Part shown: in pieces, positions 1-12,900 of the stretch
Position numbering within the stretch: the first letter of the stretch is position 1
How the letters are laid out: the number at the start of each line of letters is the position of its first letter
Assembly (NCBI RefSeq): GCF_000003815.2
Contig: NC_049983.1
Location: forward strand, 12,038,283 to 12,102,282
Direction: 5' to 3'
Length of the DNA: 64,000 nt
DNA from: Branchiostoma floridae
Taxonomy: Eukaryota; Chordata; Leptocardii; Amphioxiformes; Branchiostomatidae
Made by a program: the position numbers and the translations under genes
The notes under the pieces: model-generated
What the model was told of the DNA's origin: nothing
What the model saw: the letters and a program-made list of their open reading frames with translations, nothing else
Database searches by the model: none

Positions 1-366
1 TTTACATTCAGGTATGTTTTTTAACCATACTACAGTAGAAGCCATATAATTCTACATCACATTTGCCAGCGTTTTTCTTGCAATTATCCAGATAGTGCAA
101 CAAAGCAAAGTCATCCAGCTGGACCACACCACCATGGGATTTGGTGATTCCATGCAATTAACAGAAGTGTGCAGTTATCTGTTGTGCAATTGACTGGCTT
201 CTACTGTACTGTAACCCTCCAACACTTAAATGGCTGATGATACACAAGGAATCCAGCCTTCTAAAGGCCCAACATTATCTATGCTGCAATCAGTACAAAT
301 TTGCTGATGGAGGTAACTGTAAGAACAATTTCATGGAAGCTTTGGGGCCTAGCTGGTATAATACAG

Positions 367-737
367 CAGGGCTTGAAATTCATTTTTGGGATTAGGTGCA
401 CTGGTGCACCCAACTTAAGAAACTGGGTGCACCAAAATTTTTTTGGGTGCACCACTTAAATTGAAGTAATAACCTAGTAATAAAACTTAGTTACAAGCTA
501 TCAAATTCTTACAGAAGTACCATGAATAATGATGATAGACATTTTTATTATCATTTCTAACACTTAGACTCGTTAGATGTCAAGAATATGACATATACTA
601 GTATACTTTGATATCTTTACATACACAATCTAAAAAAATATTTAGGTGCACCCTGTGCACCCACAGAAAATAATTGGGTGCACAGCTCCAATTTTGGGTG
701 CACCTGGGTGCATATGCACCCAGTATTTCGAGCCCTG
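367..737. mobile_element. Non-autonomous inverted-repeat element rich in GGTGCACC
   Basis: A 371-bp block begins CAGGGCTTGAAAT and ends with the inverse of CAGGGCTCGAAAT, so the termini are inverted repeats with one mismatch. Both ends are flanked by TACAG (362-366 and 738-742), which looks like a 5-bp target duplication. The palindrome GGTGCACC and close variants recur at both ends and point inward. There is no open frame. The termini resemble those of hAT-like elements, but hAT normally makes 8-bp duplications, so the superfamily is left open. It lies in intron or flank sequence of ST7. Confidence 0.6.
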
Positions 738-931
738 TACAGGGTAACAAGACTAGTTTGAATGATTTTTCCTGTCACCTTTAGGAGCTCTAGATAATCA
801 GCTTTACTTCAGTGTCAATATTAAATGCACCTGATATAGTCTGAGGGTAACCACTCACTACTTATATATATCAGATACCTGACATTTAAGTGCAAAATGT
901 AACAAGAGAATGACGAGAATTGTTGCCTCAC

Positions 932-3900
932 CTTTGGCACGTGTGGGTTGAACTCCACAGCTCTGTGTATGGCTTCCACCGCGTTCATTTCTGCCGTACT
1001 CAGCCCCCGTTTGGACGCTATCTCCGGCGAGAATCTACAGGATGCAAAAGGGAAGCTTCTGGTCTAAATATAGCATAAGGGTAAACTGCTGAAGCAGGGG
1101 GTGGGCCAGGGCAACTCAGGAAAACATATGAGCATAATGGTGCATGCAAACAACATTGGATCAATAGGCATCAATTTCACTCAAACATCTACTCATTGTT
1201 GGTAACAGTTATCAGGCTAACATTAGTTATCAACATGGCAGCAAAAATTGGTGTGGTTAGACATACAACTGTCCATGTGCAAATCAAACAAATGATGTGG
1301 AAGTCCTCAATGGTGTTATCTGCTTCAAATCTCTAAAAGTAGGCCACTAGAATAATAACTCTAACACAAAGGACAGCTTGTCAAACAGGTAACACATGTA
1401 ATCAGTAAGGCCCCCATCTTACCAACAAATTAAGGAATTACTGTACTTTTTTTTTCAACATATCTGAAGTACTGTATCTATACACTTTGTATTAAAATGC
1501 AATGCACATACACAAAATGAAAGTGAAAGGGGAAAGATACATACAGGAGGGGAGGAAATGAAGAGTGTCTATCTTAATGCATGCAGACATTGCCTAGGGG
1601 CAGTACTTGTTTGATGTCAGACATTCAAAGTGGACGCTAAGAGAAGAGTTCTTTTGCAGCTGGACTTTTGAGGGATTCCCATAAAGTTGCCCATTAACAA
1701 CATTTCACTCTAAGGCTACAGAAAGTCTTGAGGGAGGAGGCAAGCCCCCTTAACTCACTTGTCTGCGACGGCTCGAGCCTTTAGCAGTGCTGCTGTATAA
1801 CATATGGTGGCTGACTTTGGTAGGCTGATGTCTGGAAGGCAGGAGAGACAAAATATGGTTTTACACACAGGGGAGTGCCCTAGGATACTGCATTATATGC
1901 TACGGTTGCCCATGAAAGTCAGCATATCCCTTGTGAAACTGAAAGATCTACGCCTTGGTAAATGTTCTTTGAAAGTGCCTTTTCCTCAAACATTACTCCA
2001 GACATTATGTGAAATCCCTAAAGAAGCAATTGGCCTGTAGATTTATGTTCACTACCGCAGATTCTTAACAGGTATCCCAACGGGGTTCTACGAAGCAGTC
2101 TTTCCTTTCCACACATAAATTCTTAGCCTTCTGGCTACATCTATATTTTATGTACAAAATAAGGCTTTCAGGAAAGTTATGTCTAGCCCAATGCACAGGC
2201 ATGGGGTCCATATGCATCTAAATTGTACTGCTACAACTGTACTCAAAAGTAGTGATAAATGTATGTACAGTGTACAAAGACAAATGAGGTAATACGAAAC
2301 TTCATACTACACATGTAGGACACTGGATGCTGCTGAGGAGGGTCTAGTGAAAACTTTCTCTGTCTGAAGAATATCTCATCCTGCCTGGCAAAAATTCTGA
2401 CTACAGACTGATATTTTCTGAAATGATTCAAACGGTGTTCCTAATTCTGTGTGGCAAACTCAGACTCAAGTCACACTTGGCAAACAACATTGTCTATTCT
2501 GATACATGACTGCAAGTTACGCCCTGACAACATGCAGCATAACTGCACAAGCCACTCCACTCACCGTCATATTTGGCCAGTACGGCCTGTACATCAGCAT
2601 ACGCCTGCAGCTCCAGGAGAGCCTCGATCAGGTTTTCATGGATGTTCAGCACACTCATCATGGGGAACTCCTTCATTAGCTACACATTAAAGGCAGGGAA
2701 ATACATGGAACAGTCAGCAACATTGCTGGGATGGACAAATCAATGTTTTGTCACCATTGTAGTCCTGTCTATGAAGGCATCTACCTACAATCAATACAGT
2801 GAACAAAACACACAGAAATATTGATTTTTTTTCCCATTGCCTGTTTCTGGAGTTACAATAAGGCAATGAATGAAAAATGAAAACATACGGTATTAAGTTA
2901 TTTTCTTGCTTTCTTTCATGTATGACAGGACAAGAGGTCCTTACATCTCTCATCATCTTGACAGCTTCCTTCACCCTCCCCAGCTTGCGTGCACACATGG
3001 CAAGTCTGCGCCGTACATAAACGCACACATTCGTGTCCCGTCCTGTACAAAAAAATAGCAGACAGTTGAGTACAGATTATCTTGGTGTGAATTTGAAATA
3101 TCTTGCTTGATTTCTACCTATTATAACCTTATACAAGCCAATACCTTTTTTAAAAACTACTAAATTTGTAGTTCTATTCCTACTTGATAGCTCTGGATAC
3201 TTTTCTCTGGATACTGGATATCTTTCAAACTAGACTTAGGATTTGGATTTTTACAGTTATTCTACAATTCTACATTGATTGGCCCAGCTGCATATTTATC
3301 CATCCAAAAGCCAATGTGAGAATATGTGTCTCTGTGTATCAGAGTAAAACTTCCCCAGAGAAGGGTACTCACTATGTATGGCCTCGTAATGTGCACCTAG
3401 ATGCTGTGTGGACTGGCTCTTCTTGTAGTTTGCTTCCCCCACTTTTAACGCCTGCTTGAACAGTCGCTCCGTCTACAGGGAGGGGAGGAAAAAGTATGGC
3501 AGAATATCAGTCTTAAACCAAACACTAATTTTGCTCTTCAGCTGTCCTGCTTTGTCATATTACAGTTAGTGCTTTACAGTTCTTTTTCTACGATCTTGAT
3601 ATCAACTGTATCTTATAGCTATTATGATGTTTGCAACCAAACCATATCCCCATCATTTTCACCACACAGAAGTACAGAATTTCCAAGAGAAAGTGTCTAG
3701 TGATCTATCTGAGCATACCTCTAAAATGGTAGTGGCTTCTTCTTCAGCAAGTAGTATGTAAGCAGTTGCACATCTGAAAAGAGATTCAGTGAGAGATGTC
3801 AGCAAGAAGTGCCAATCTAAAGTTACTTCACATGCTAGAATGACATAAAAATACATGTACTGTGAAGCTATTGGCTATCATTGGGTTTTCTTAAGGAGCT

Positions 3901-6900
3901 ACATACTGTGTTGTATATTCCTTTATTTTCTGTTAATTTCTTTTAGGGGTCATCAGCGATTACAGATTCAGAAGGCAGATGAAACAACTCATGTCCGAAA
4001 AGCCAACTACAGTTCTAACAGCCAGTTTGATACTCCCTGCTACCAAACCACACAAGCAATACAGACAGACTTATTCAGTATGCTCAAGGTTAAGCCAGTC
4101 TTTCTTAGCCTATGATGTGCAATGCTTCTTCTCAAGTCATGTACAAAGGAAAGCATGCCCCAGCTTCAAGAGCTTTTATGCAAATGCAATTAGAGTTTCC
4201 ATCACTGGATAGTGACAGTTCAACCTGGAGACATATCAAAGGATTAGATCTATTAGCCTACTTCACCCCAGGCTAAGCATGTGCCATAACAAGCTGCATG
4301 CTACGTATGGTGTAGAGAAAATGTTGCAAGGCCTTAATCCGTCCAAAGCATCCGGGCCCGACCAAATACCGCCTTGGTTCCTCAAAATGACAGCCAGTGA
4401 AATCACACCTGTTTTGACTAACATTTTCCAACAATCGCTTGACACAGGAGAAATCCCCCAAGACTGGAGAGATGCAAACATATGCGCCATTTTCAAAAAG
4501 GGAGATAGAGCGGTTCCCAGTAACTACAGACCTGTTTCACTTACCTGTATTTCCTGTAAACTACTCGAACACATTATTCATAGCCATATCATGAAACACT
4601 TGGAAGGCCACAATATACTAACGGACTACCAGCATGGTTTCAGAGCAAAGCGATCAACAGAAACACAGCTTATTTTAACAGTTCATGACATAGCTGGGGC
4701 ACTGAACAATAAAAGACAGGTGGATCTAGCAATACTTGATTTCACTAAAGCCTTCGACAAAGTCCCACATAGCAGACTCATAACAAAACTGGAGTACTAT
4801 GGAATTCAAGGTTCTACATTAAACTGGTTAAAGGCTTTCCTGACGAATAGAGAGCAAACGGTAGTGGTAGAAGGGAAGGCCTCAGCTCCAGTTAAAGTAG
4901 CATCGGGAGTTCCACAAGGGACTGTTCTGGGACCATTGCTCTTCCTCTTGTACATAAACGACTTGCCAGACCATCTCGATTCAAGTGTGAGGTTATTCGC
5001 CGATGATTGTCTGTTATATATAGAGGTATCTGCAAAGAATGACTCACAACTTCTTCAGAAAGATCTGAACACCCTGGAAGAATGGCAAAGGAAATGGCTT
5101 ATGCAGTTCAATCCTGATAAGTGCTATATCATGCACATAACGAACAAACGCACGCCAAATGTGTCCCCTTACCAGTTTTGTGGTCAGACGTTAGTAACCA
5201 CAAAAAGCCACCCATACCTAGGTGTTACGTTAACAACTGGGCTGAAGTGGGGTGTCCATGTTAACAAAATAACAACCAAGGCTAAACAGACATTGGGAGT
5301 GATCAAACGTAACTTGTGGGCATGCCCAGCCAGCGTAAAATCACTTGCATACACGTCACTGGTAAGACCTAACCTTGAATATGCTGCAACAGTATGGGAT
5401 CCGTATACAAAGAAAGACAAAGATAAACTTGAAAGGGTACAGAACCAAGCTGCCCGATTCTGTACAAACAACTACAACAGGGATGCTAGTGTTACCAAAA
5501 TGAAAACAGATCTACAGTGGACATCACTTGAAGACAGAAGGAAAATGTCCAGACTTTGCATGATGTACAAAATGACCAATAAGCTGGTGGACGTACCGAC
5601 TGATAAGTATCTAATACCAGCTCAAAAAAGAACAAGAAACAGCCATGACTTCAAGTACCAGAGTTTCCAAGCTAGGATTGATGTGTTCAAAAATTCGTAT
5701 TTTCCCAGAACTATCGTAGATTGGAATTTGTTATCACCAAGTACAGTAGGGGCATCTTCTCTGGATAGTTTTAAAGAACGCTTGCAGTTAGATGTGCAAA
5801 AGTTAGGTGTGACGGATCGTTCAGTGTAATATAACCAGCTGCTGCCGCGCCGCGTGCCTGCGAAGCTGGTGTGTTACGCCGAATGGCGGTTATACCGGCT
5901 ATATAGATACAGATACAGATGCTGCTTCTTTTATAGTGCCACCTGGGAGCCAGCACACTGGATTACCATCTGAAGATGGTAAGAGGTATGGAAATCGGGC
6001 TCTACTTACTCTGAGTCTTTTTCTAGGGCCTCGTGAGCCGCCTTGATGCGCGCCTGAGGGTTACGCTCCCGCCAGGCCCGCTGCATGACCGCTGAGGGAA
6101 CAGAGGCCACTTTTAAATGGCAGAACTACGATTAATATCAGATAACAGCATTACACAGCACCAACTGTCAATGCATAAATTCAAAAGAATGATAGACAGA
6201 TGCCATGTACAGAGTGTGGCAAAGCTAAATCATAAATGCTGTAAATCTAATAATGCACACATAAAGCATAAAGCAAGTTTATCTCAATATTCTATGGGAA
6301 TCAGAGTTATGCAGTAAAGCAATGGACACTTCACAGATGCGAAGAGGTACCAAATTGAAAGGCAATGCTATAAGGTCCTTACACTCATCGGAGGGCCGAC
6401 TGTGATCGGTGTCACATGTGAAGAACGTTTGATGATCCTGTGCCGAGAGGTTCATGTCGTAGTACGTCAGCGGCTCTTTCCCCGTCACCCATGTGTAACG
6501 GTTATACTCCGCTCCTCGTAGCAAGTTAAGTGGATTCCGCCATACTTTACACTCTGAGTGGGCGAGTGGGAGATTTCAGTATAAGTGCTATTTCAAAATA
6601 CAGTTCCTCTCAGTAGTAATATGTTCATTCAATATCAGGTGTTGATTGTTGGGGTCACCGAAACTTGAACTATTTATTTCATTTACATAATGTTACATGT
6701 ACTGGTATTAATTTTCATCCTAATGCAAATTGTCCATGTTTTGCTCACCTGGTACTGACTGTTGGTTGTTGTTCTGTGAGTTGTTTGTGTTGTTGTTTCC
6801 ATTGTTGTTGTTCTCCACCCCACCTAGCCACGGTCCCAGATGGTTGAGTGACACCTGCTCGATGAAGGAAGTACCATACTTCCGAAAGTACCACCACTCA

Positions 6901-9900
6901 AAAATCTGAGGAAAAAAAAGACAACACTTGAGCAGATCCATTCTATGGTTGCAACAATTTCTCCTCTTTGTCGTTTGGAGTAGCACTGTGAATACATGTG
7001 AAACTACTAGTATATCAGAGAGACAAATCTGTAACATCTTTATAAGTACTCTAGAAAATGTACTTGACCTGTATACATGTGTTCTTGAATAGTAATTGCA
7101 AATAGTTAATCAAAACATCCTGTTATAGACTGTTTTGTTGCCTTAACTGGAAGTGACAACATTGTCATCCAATTTTTATTTCCTGGTTCCATGGCATTGC
7201 AAGAAACGGCAACCTCTAAAGAAGCTGTGTTTTAAATTGCAGCTCACTTGGACTAGATTCTGGCTTGCTAGAGGCTGGCACACTCTTACAATCTTCCACT
7301 TCTACCATCACAGCCTTAAGGCCTGCAGTATGTGTTAAGCTCTCACCAGGATGAGTCCTGAGATGAGGGAGGAGGTTCCGGTCAGCGCAACGTAGAACTT
7401 GGGCGTCAGGGTGTTCAGGAACATGGCAACTGTAGGACAACAGAGATGACAAAACAGTCAGATTACAAACTGTTTTACATGTCAGAATTCTAAGGAATTT
7501 ATCTCATCTGCTTTGATAAGTGCATGCAATAACTTACCAAAATCAAGTTTGTTCAGATATGTACATGAGATTACAACTGAAATGACATTTACAGAAAAAG
7601 ACGTCATCAAGAAATTTGTATTTCATAACAGGAAACTATTAGACCTTTGCATTTAAAGGCATTTCCTGCTATTGGCATTTTACTGGTACTACCTTCAAAG
7701 AGCATGATGTTTGCTAGAACTAAATAATTGCATCAGGCAAACAGATACAGAGTTGTCATTTTTCTTCCACCATTGCATAATGTAAAATAACCTTTAGCAA
7801 TCCCTGTTGTTTATCTAGATACATAGGAAGGACTAGGTCACTTAGCGTTCATTTTCAATTCTTGGAAGCATTGTACATTTTTCGTAACAAAATAATAAGA
7901 AGCAAGTAATGAGCAATAAGTCTGTGTATGTGTATGAACACACTATGAACAGAACATAAAGGCATTCTATCCTCTGAGGTGACTTATTATTGCAGTCACA
8001 AGCTCAATAAAAGACACAATAACGGACTGCAAATTACATTCTGAGGCAAGCAGCAATGGTAAAGAAGTATATTTGTCTCCATTTGGTAGAAGAGTTTTAC
8101 AAATCAGGGTTTCACATGCAGCATACAGCCCAGCCCAATTGGTCTCTGGTATTCCAGAAATGACATTTCAAGCTGTTGTTAGCCAAAATCAATAGACTGA
8201 AGTTAGCAGGAACGACCGCAGCAATGGCTGGAAAGCTTTTAGTCTATTAAGGGTAAAACTAAAGCTGTTTGAGTGCTCATATGTATACATTACAGAGCAA
8301 CTATCAAATACCATTTAGACTAAACATCTGTGGTTTGTGAATGTGATACAATTCACTTTGAAATTCAAGTCTACTCTACCAAGCAGTACACCAGTATTGT
8401 TATCAAATAAATAACTCTGGACCATGTTCCATTAGTTAGCCTACACGTATAACAGCAATTCTGCTTTCTTTTGAATTTGAGAAGACCTGGGAAGACAGAA
8501 GCCAACAAACTATAATAAGCACCAAGGAAACTTCATGGCAGGATTTTGGTCAATTTTTGTTCTATGAAAGCTACAGGTAGAGAAATGTCATTTATAATGC
8601 AGACTGCATGAAAAGGCATGGCGTGCTAATGTTGGTGATGGGCTTTGAAGTCCCTTTCTAAGATGGGTCATAGGTTTATAAAGCCCAATTTTTTTTCCAT
8701 CATCCACGCAAAGCTGTATCATCCAGATAGCAGACGAGCCAGTGGAATCCCCATACAGGGCCCCACTGTGGCAGCCCAACAGTCAACCATATGGCCACAA
8801 CAAACATTGCAACATCAGTAACCAATCCCACTTTACAGCCTGGACCATACCACTCTTCATAGCAGATAAGGGATGTTTACAAAATAGGACAGTTAGAAAA
8901 AAATTTTTTTTGACAGTTAAAGAGCAGATAACAAAATTTTTATGTTTGTAGACAAAGGTAAATATGTCTACATGATACAAATTGTCTACTTGATTTTATA
9001 TTCAGTATAAAATTTGACTTCCTCTGAGAAACATCCCTCCTGACAAAAGTAGTACATGCAAAAAAAGGGAAAGTCCCTTCCTGGAATTCAGGAATACTGG
9101 TATATGCTACATAGATGGGATAACAGATTCTAGTTGTATAATATATATTGCTATTCTAATAATTATAGACATGTAGTAAGTAATCATTACATCTCTTCTC
9201 AAAATTATTCAAAAGAGAATATAGTAATAATCTCTGGTTTTGCTTTCTTCTTTTTCCATCATTTCATTGAGGCTGTAATGTCATATTTCTGAAATAAAAT
9301 GTTGGAAAATTTTCTACAATAATCAACCAACAACTACCAGTACTACATCATGCCTTATCAAGGGATTAGTCTTTTAACAATATCTGCTTTTGACAAAGAC
9401 ACACAAAGTGATGTTGATAGCTTTTTCCAAAGCTTATTGCTGGAAAAATCCTTTCCTGAGGGATGTCCCTTGTGGCATATGGGACAACAAAGACCTGCAG
9501 CACTTATGCGTATGCAAATTTCCATATTAAAAAGCTGAGCCATTTTACCCGCTGAGCTTTTGAAATAAAAAGCTGATCTCTGCCACCTATTATTTTTGCA
9601 CTGAAGAGCTTCATGAATTAAATCTACACAGACCCCTAAAAGACAGGATTGTGGACTGACTGCATTTACAGTATTTCTTCTGAGTTCTAACTTCAAAATG
9701 TTGCACAGCATAATATTTGTCTGTGAAAATGCTTGATCAAAATGCCTTCTTGATCAAAGTGTTTCTTAATGTGTTTTTTCCAAGGACTAGAAAGGCAACA
9801 TTTTGGAGAAAATGCTAGATGTTTTCCTTGTAGGCTGTACCCTGTTGTCAAGCTACTTGCAAAGAACACTATAATTATAGTATTGTATGCAAGTAATTGG

Positions 9901-12900
9901 TTCTCTACATAAGAAGACATTTCTGTAATACAGGGCCCCACAGCAGTTTCAATCACTGAGTTGGGCAACCCTGGATAGAAATGACAGAAAATAAAATTTA
10001 AAAAAATAAGAAAAAATAAAAAGAACACACCAGCAAAATTCATACGTTTTCCCTATCTGGGAAAATGTAAAACGTACATTTTAACGAGGCACTGTACAGT
10101 TAAAGGAGACAGTTTTGGAATACAAAGCATTTTCAGGGCTCTTTGCTTTAATTGCTTTATGCGCTGCCGTCAAAATCAATTCATTGGTCTGTCTGCAGTC
10201 CCTGCTAAACACATGCGTCAGGTAGTGGCATATCATGAATACAAAGAACCACACTTTCTGGAGATTGTCTACAATTGCTTGGAGGCAATAACACCACCTC
10301 TGACTGTATGACTATGAGCAAATAACACTACCTACTGTAACTCTGTGTAAATACCTCAATGTCTATGTTTCAATTTGTCATCACTTTTCTCACAGTTGTG
10401 GAAGCAACAGAAGAACAGTTGAAGCCTAAAATCATTCAGCATATGATTTGATATTCTACCACTGCGCAATCAAGTCATGTAAACCTACCAGGCGTCAAGA
10501 TCCCAATATGCAGCAACCTTGACCCAATTCTATCACACAGTATCAGCGCTGCCGGCTGGGATGCATAAAACCTGTCAGATCTAAAACACATTACTTCAGC
10601 TATGGTGGGTTTAGAAACAGCAGAGAATCATGCCTTTCATCTGAGGTGATAAGACAGACAGAATATTGTCTTAGGTGTCCATTAAGAAGTAGCCTGGAGG
10701 CCATCTTTCCTAGGTTTGCTTGGGCTCTAATCGTTGGTCCCAGTTGGTAGAGGTTAAACTCTACCCACTCTGAGTTAGGTGGGCAGAAGACAAAGCAAAA
10801 ATTTCCTCTGTGGTTTTAAAGTTCACAGTGAAAAGGTAACGACTAAAACAGCGAACATGAAGCCATGAACAATGAACATCTCCCCTTTCTGCAGTATCCT
10901 TCACTGGCTCATATAAGATTCAACGCAACAAAACACTTCCATGGCATAAACAAGTCCAAGTTCAACAGCCGATTTAGAACAAGGCTAGCTGCCAACATAA
11001 GTCAGATGGTCGACATTCACACAGAGGGTTGGACAGTTCTAACTGTGACAGAGCTGGGCAAGAGGCTCGACCAAGAATTTGCCAAGCGAGTACTCTTCAA
11101 GTCTAGTTTCAATCAACTCTTGACACATCAGTACAGAAGTGAAAAATATAGAAGAGCTCCCTTTGTTTATCACAGCCAAATACAGCTGATATGATAACAG
11201 TTCAAATAAAGGTCAGCAGGATAGAGGAGGAAATTGACAGATACTGAGAATCTGAGATAGTACAAACTGCATCCATGCTTGTGACACACAACTGCTATTA
11301 ACACTGAGAACTAAAATGTACTTCCAACAAAAGTGAATATAAAAATGGTTTGATTGGTGTCCATTGCATATGGCAATGGCATTCTGACATTATCCAAGGA
11401 CATGCCCCCCACCCCCACGACCAAACAAGACAGGTCACCTATATATACTGTATATCTATATACAGAGCACAAGTCGGAGGAACCATGAAGAATACAGCAG
11501 TAACTTTGCTTGGACACCTGTGCATCTTCCAAGAAACCTTCCTTCCTTTCATTCTATAATTAACAGGTCACTAGAGGTCAGTATAAACAAAAAAGATCCT
11601 CCATGCCCTCTGGCTACATCTATCATGCTGGATCCACAATAGTCAATACTGCTCAAAGATTATTCTTTCATCATATGCAGTAATGGAAATGTGGTTATCA
11701 ATAACTGCAACATCACCAAATGTTGAAAATAGCAATTGTGACTTTCATTGCTAAGATGTGACTGCAAACGATACGTCTTCAGCACATTCCTGTGTCATAA
11801 CCATCAACATAGCAGCCAGAGCCCTTATACTCTAGAGACTCAAACAATCAATACAAATATCAGTAACTCCCAATTTGCTATGCTGTCTTTCAGTTACAAC
11901 ATTCCAAACTGGATTGAGACAGATGTTACTTGGATAACTAGATGATAGATGCCACAGTTATGCCCTATTACATGCCAGTATGATGTCAGTATGTTTCCTG
12001 AAAACACTGAGACTGAACTCACTCTGATTTCTAAACAGTAAAAACTATTTCAGAAATTCATGAACATTTCAGTTGAATATGCCAGGTCCTGAATAAGGAG
12101 CTACATTCACTTTACTGCAGTATGACATGTTAAGGATTATTCATCCATCGTTGATGATCATAAAAAGTGGCTAACACTGAAATTATTTAACATGTCCTCC
12201 ATGGGAGAAATGGACATTTGATTATCTACGGTTTGTTGCATTTAAACATACAAAGCTGCTCAATGGCAACGTCTGAAGTAAGTAGAAGGATCTTATTACA
12301 CTTTCAACATGGCAAGCAGAAAACACAACAATAGCTCACCTAACCCAATATGGAGTTACTACTTCAGTTCTTTGTTGTCAGTACATTTTTTGGGACAAGG
12401 TGAAATAGATACAACACTAACTAAATGCCATTATAGTGTTAGCATGCAATGGATGAATACTAACAAACATCCATATAGATAACATGACAACACATAGGGC
12501 ATCTGCCTATCCTATGCAATAACTACATCTTTGCAATTTTTTTACCAATTTTAGTCACTTTGTATTTTCATCCTAAGTCAGCATGAGGAATAAATTTAAT
12601 CGGGAGCAGGCAGCTCCCTTTTCTTTGTCCACGTGGCCTCAGTACACTACAATCATGTTACTAATTTCTTACCTATTAATATCACATACAAGAAATCTCT
12701 TGCCATTGTGTTAAATTTAAAACCCATATTTTCTACTAAAAAATCACCTATTAGCTGTTTCTTGATACTTTCCTTGCTTTCTGGTAAACAACTGGTATGG
12801 AGGTTCTATCAAAGCCAAATAGGCTCCAGTGAGAAAGAAAGAATTTGCCAGATAGGGCCAGCTGCCTAGGTAGGTTGTACCATTTCCTGTTGGATATGCC

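Noticed and set aside
4279..5829. 516-codon frame as a host gene
   Set aside because: Its motifs are those of LINE reverse transcriptases and it lies in an intron with a tandem-repeat tail.
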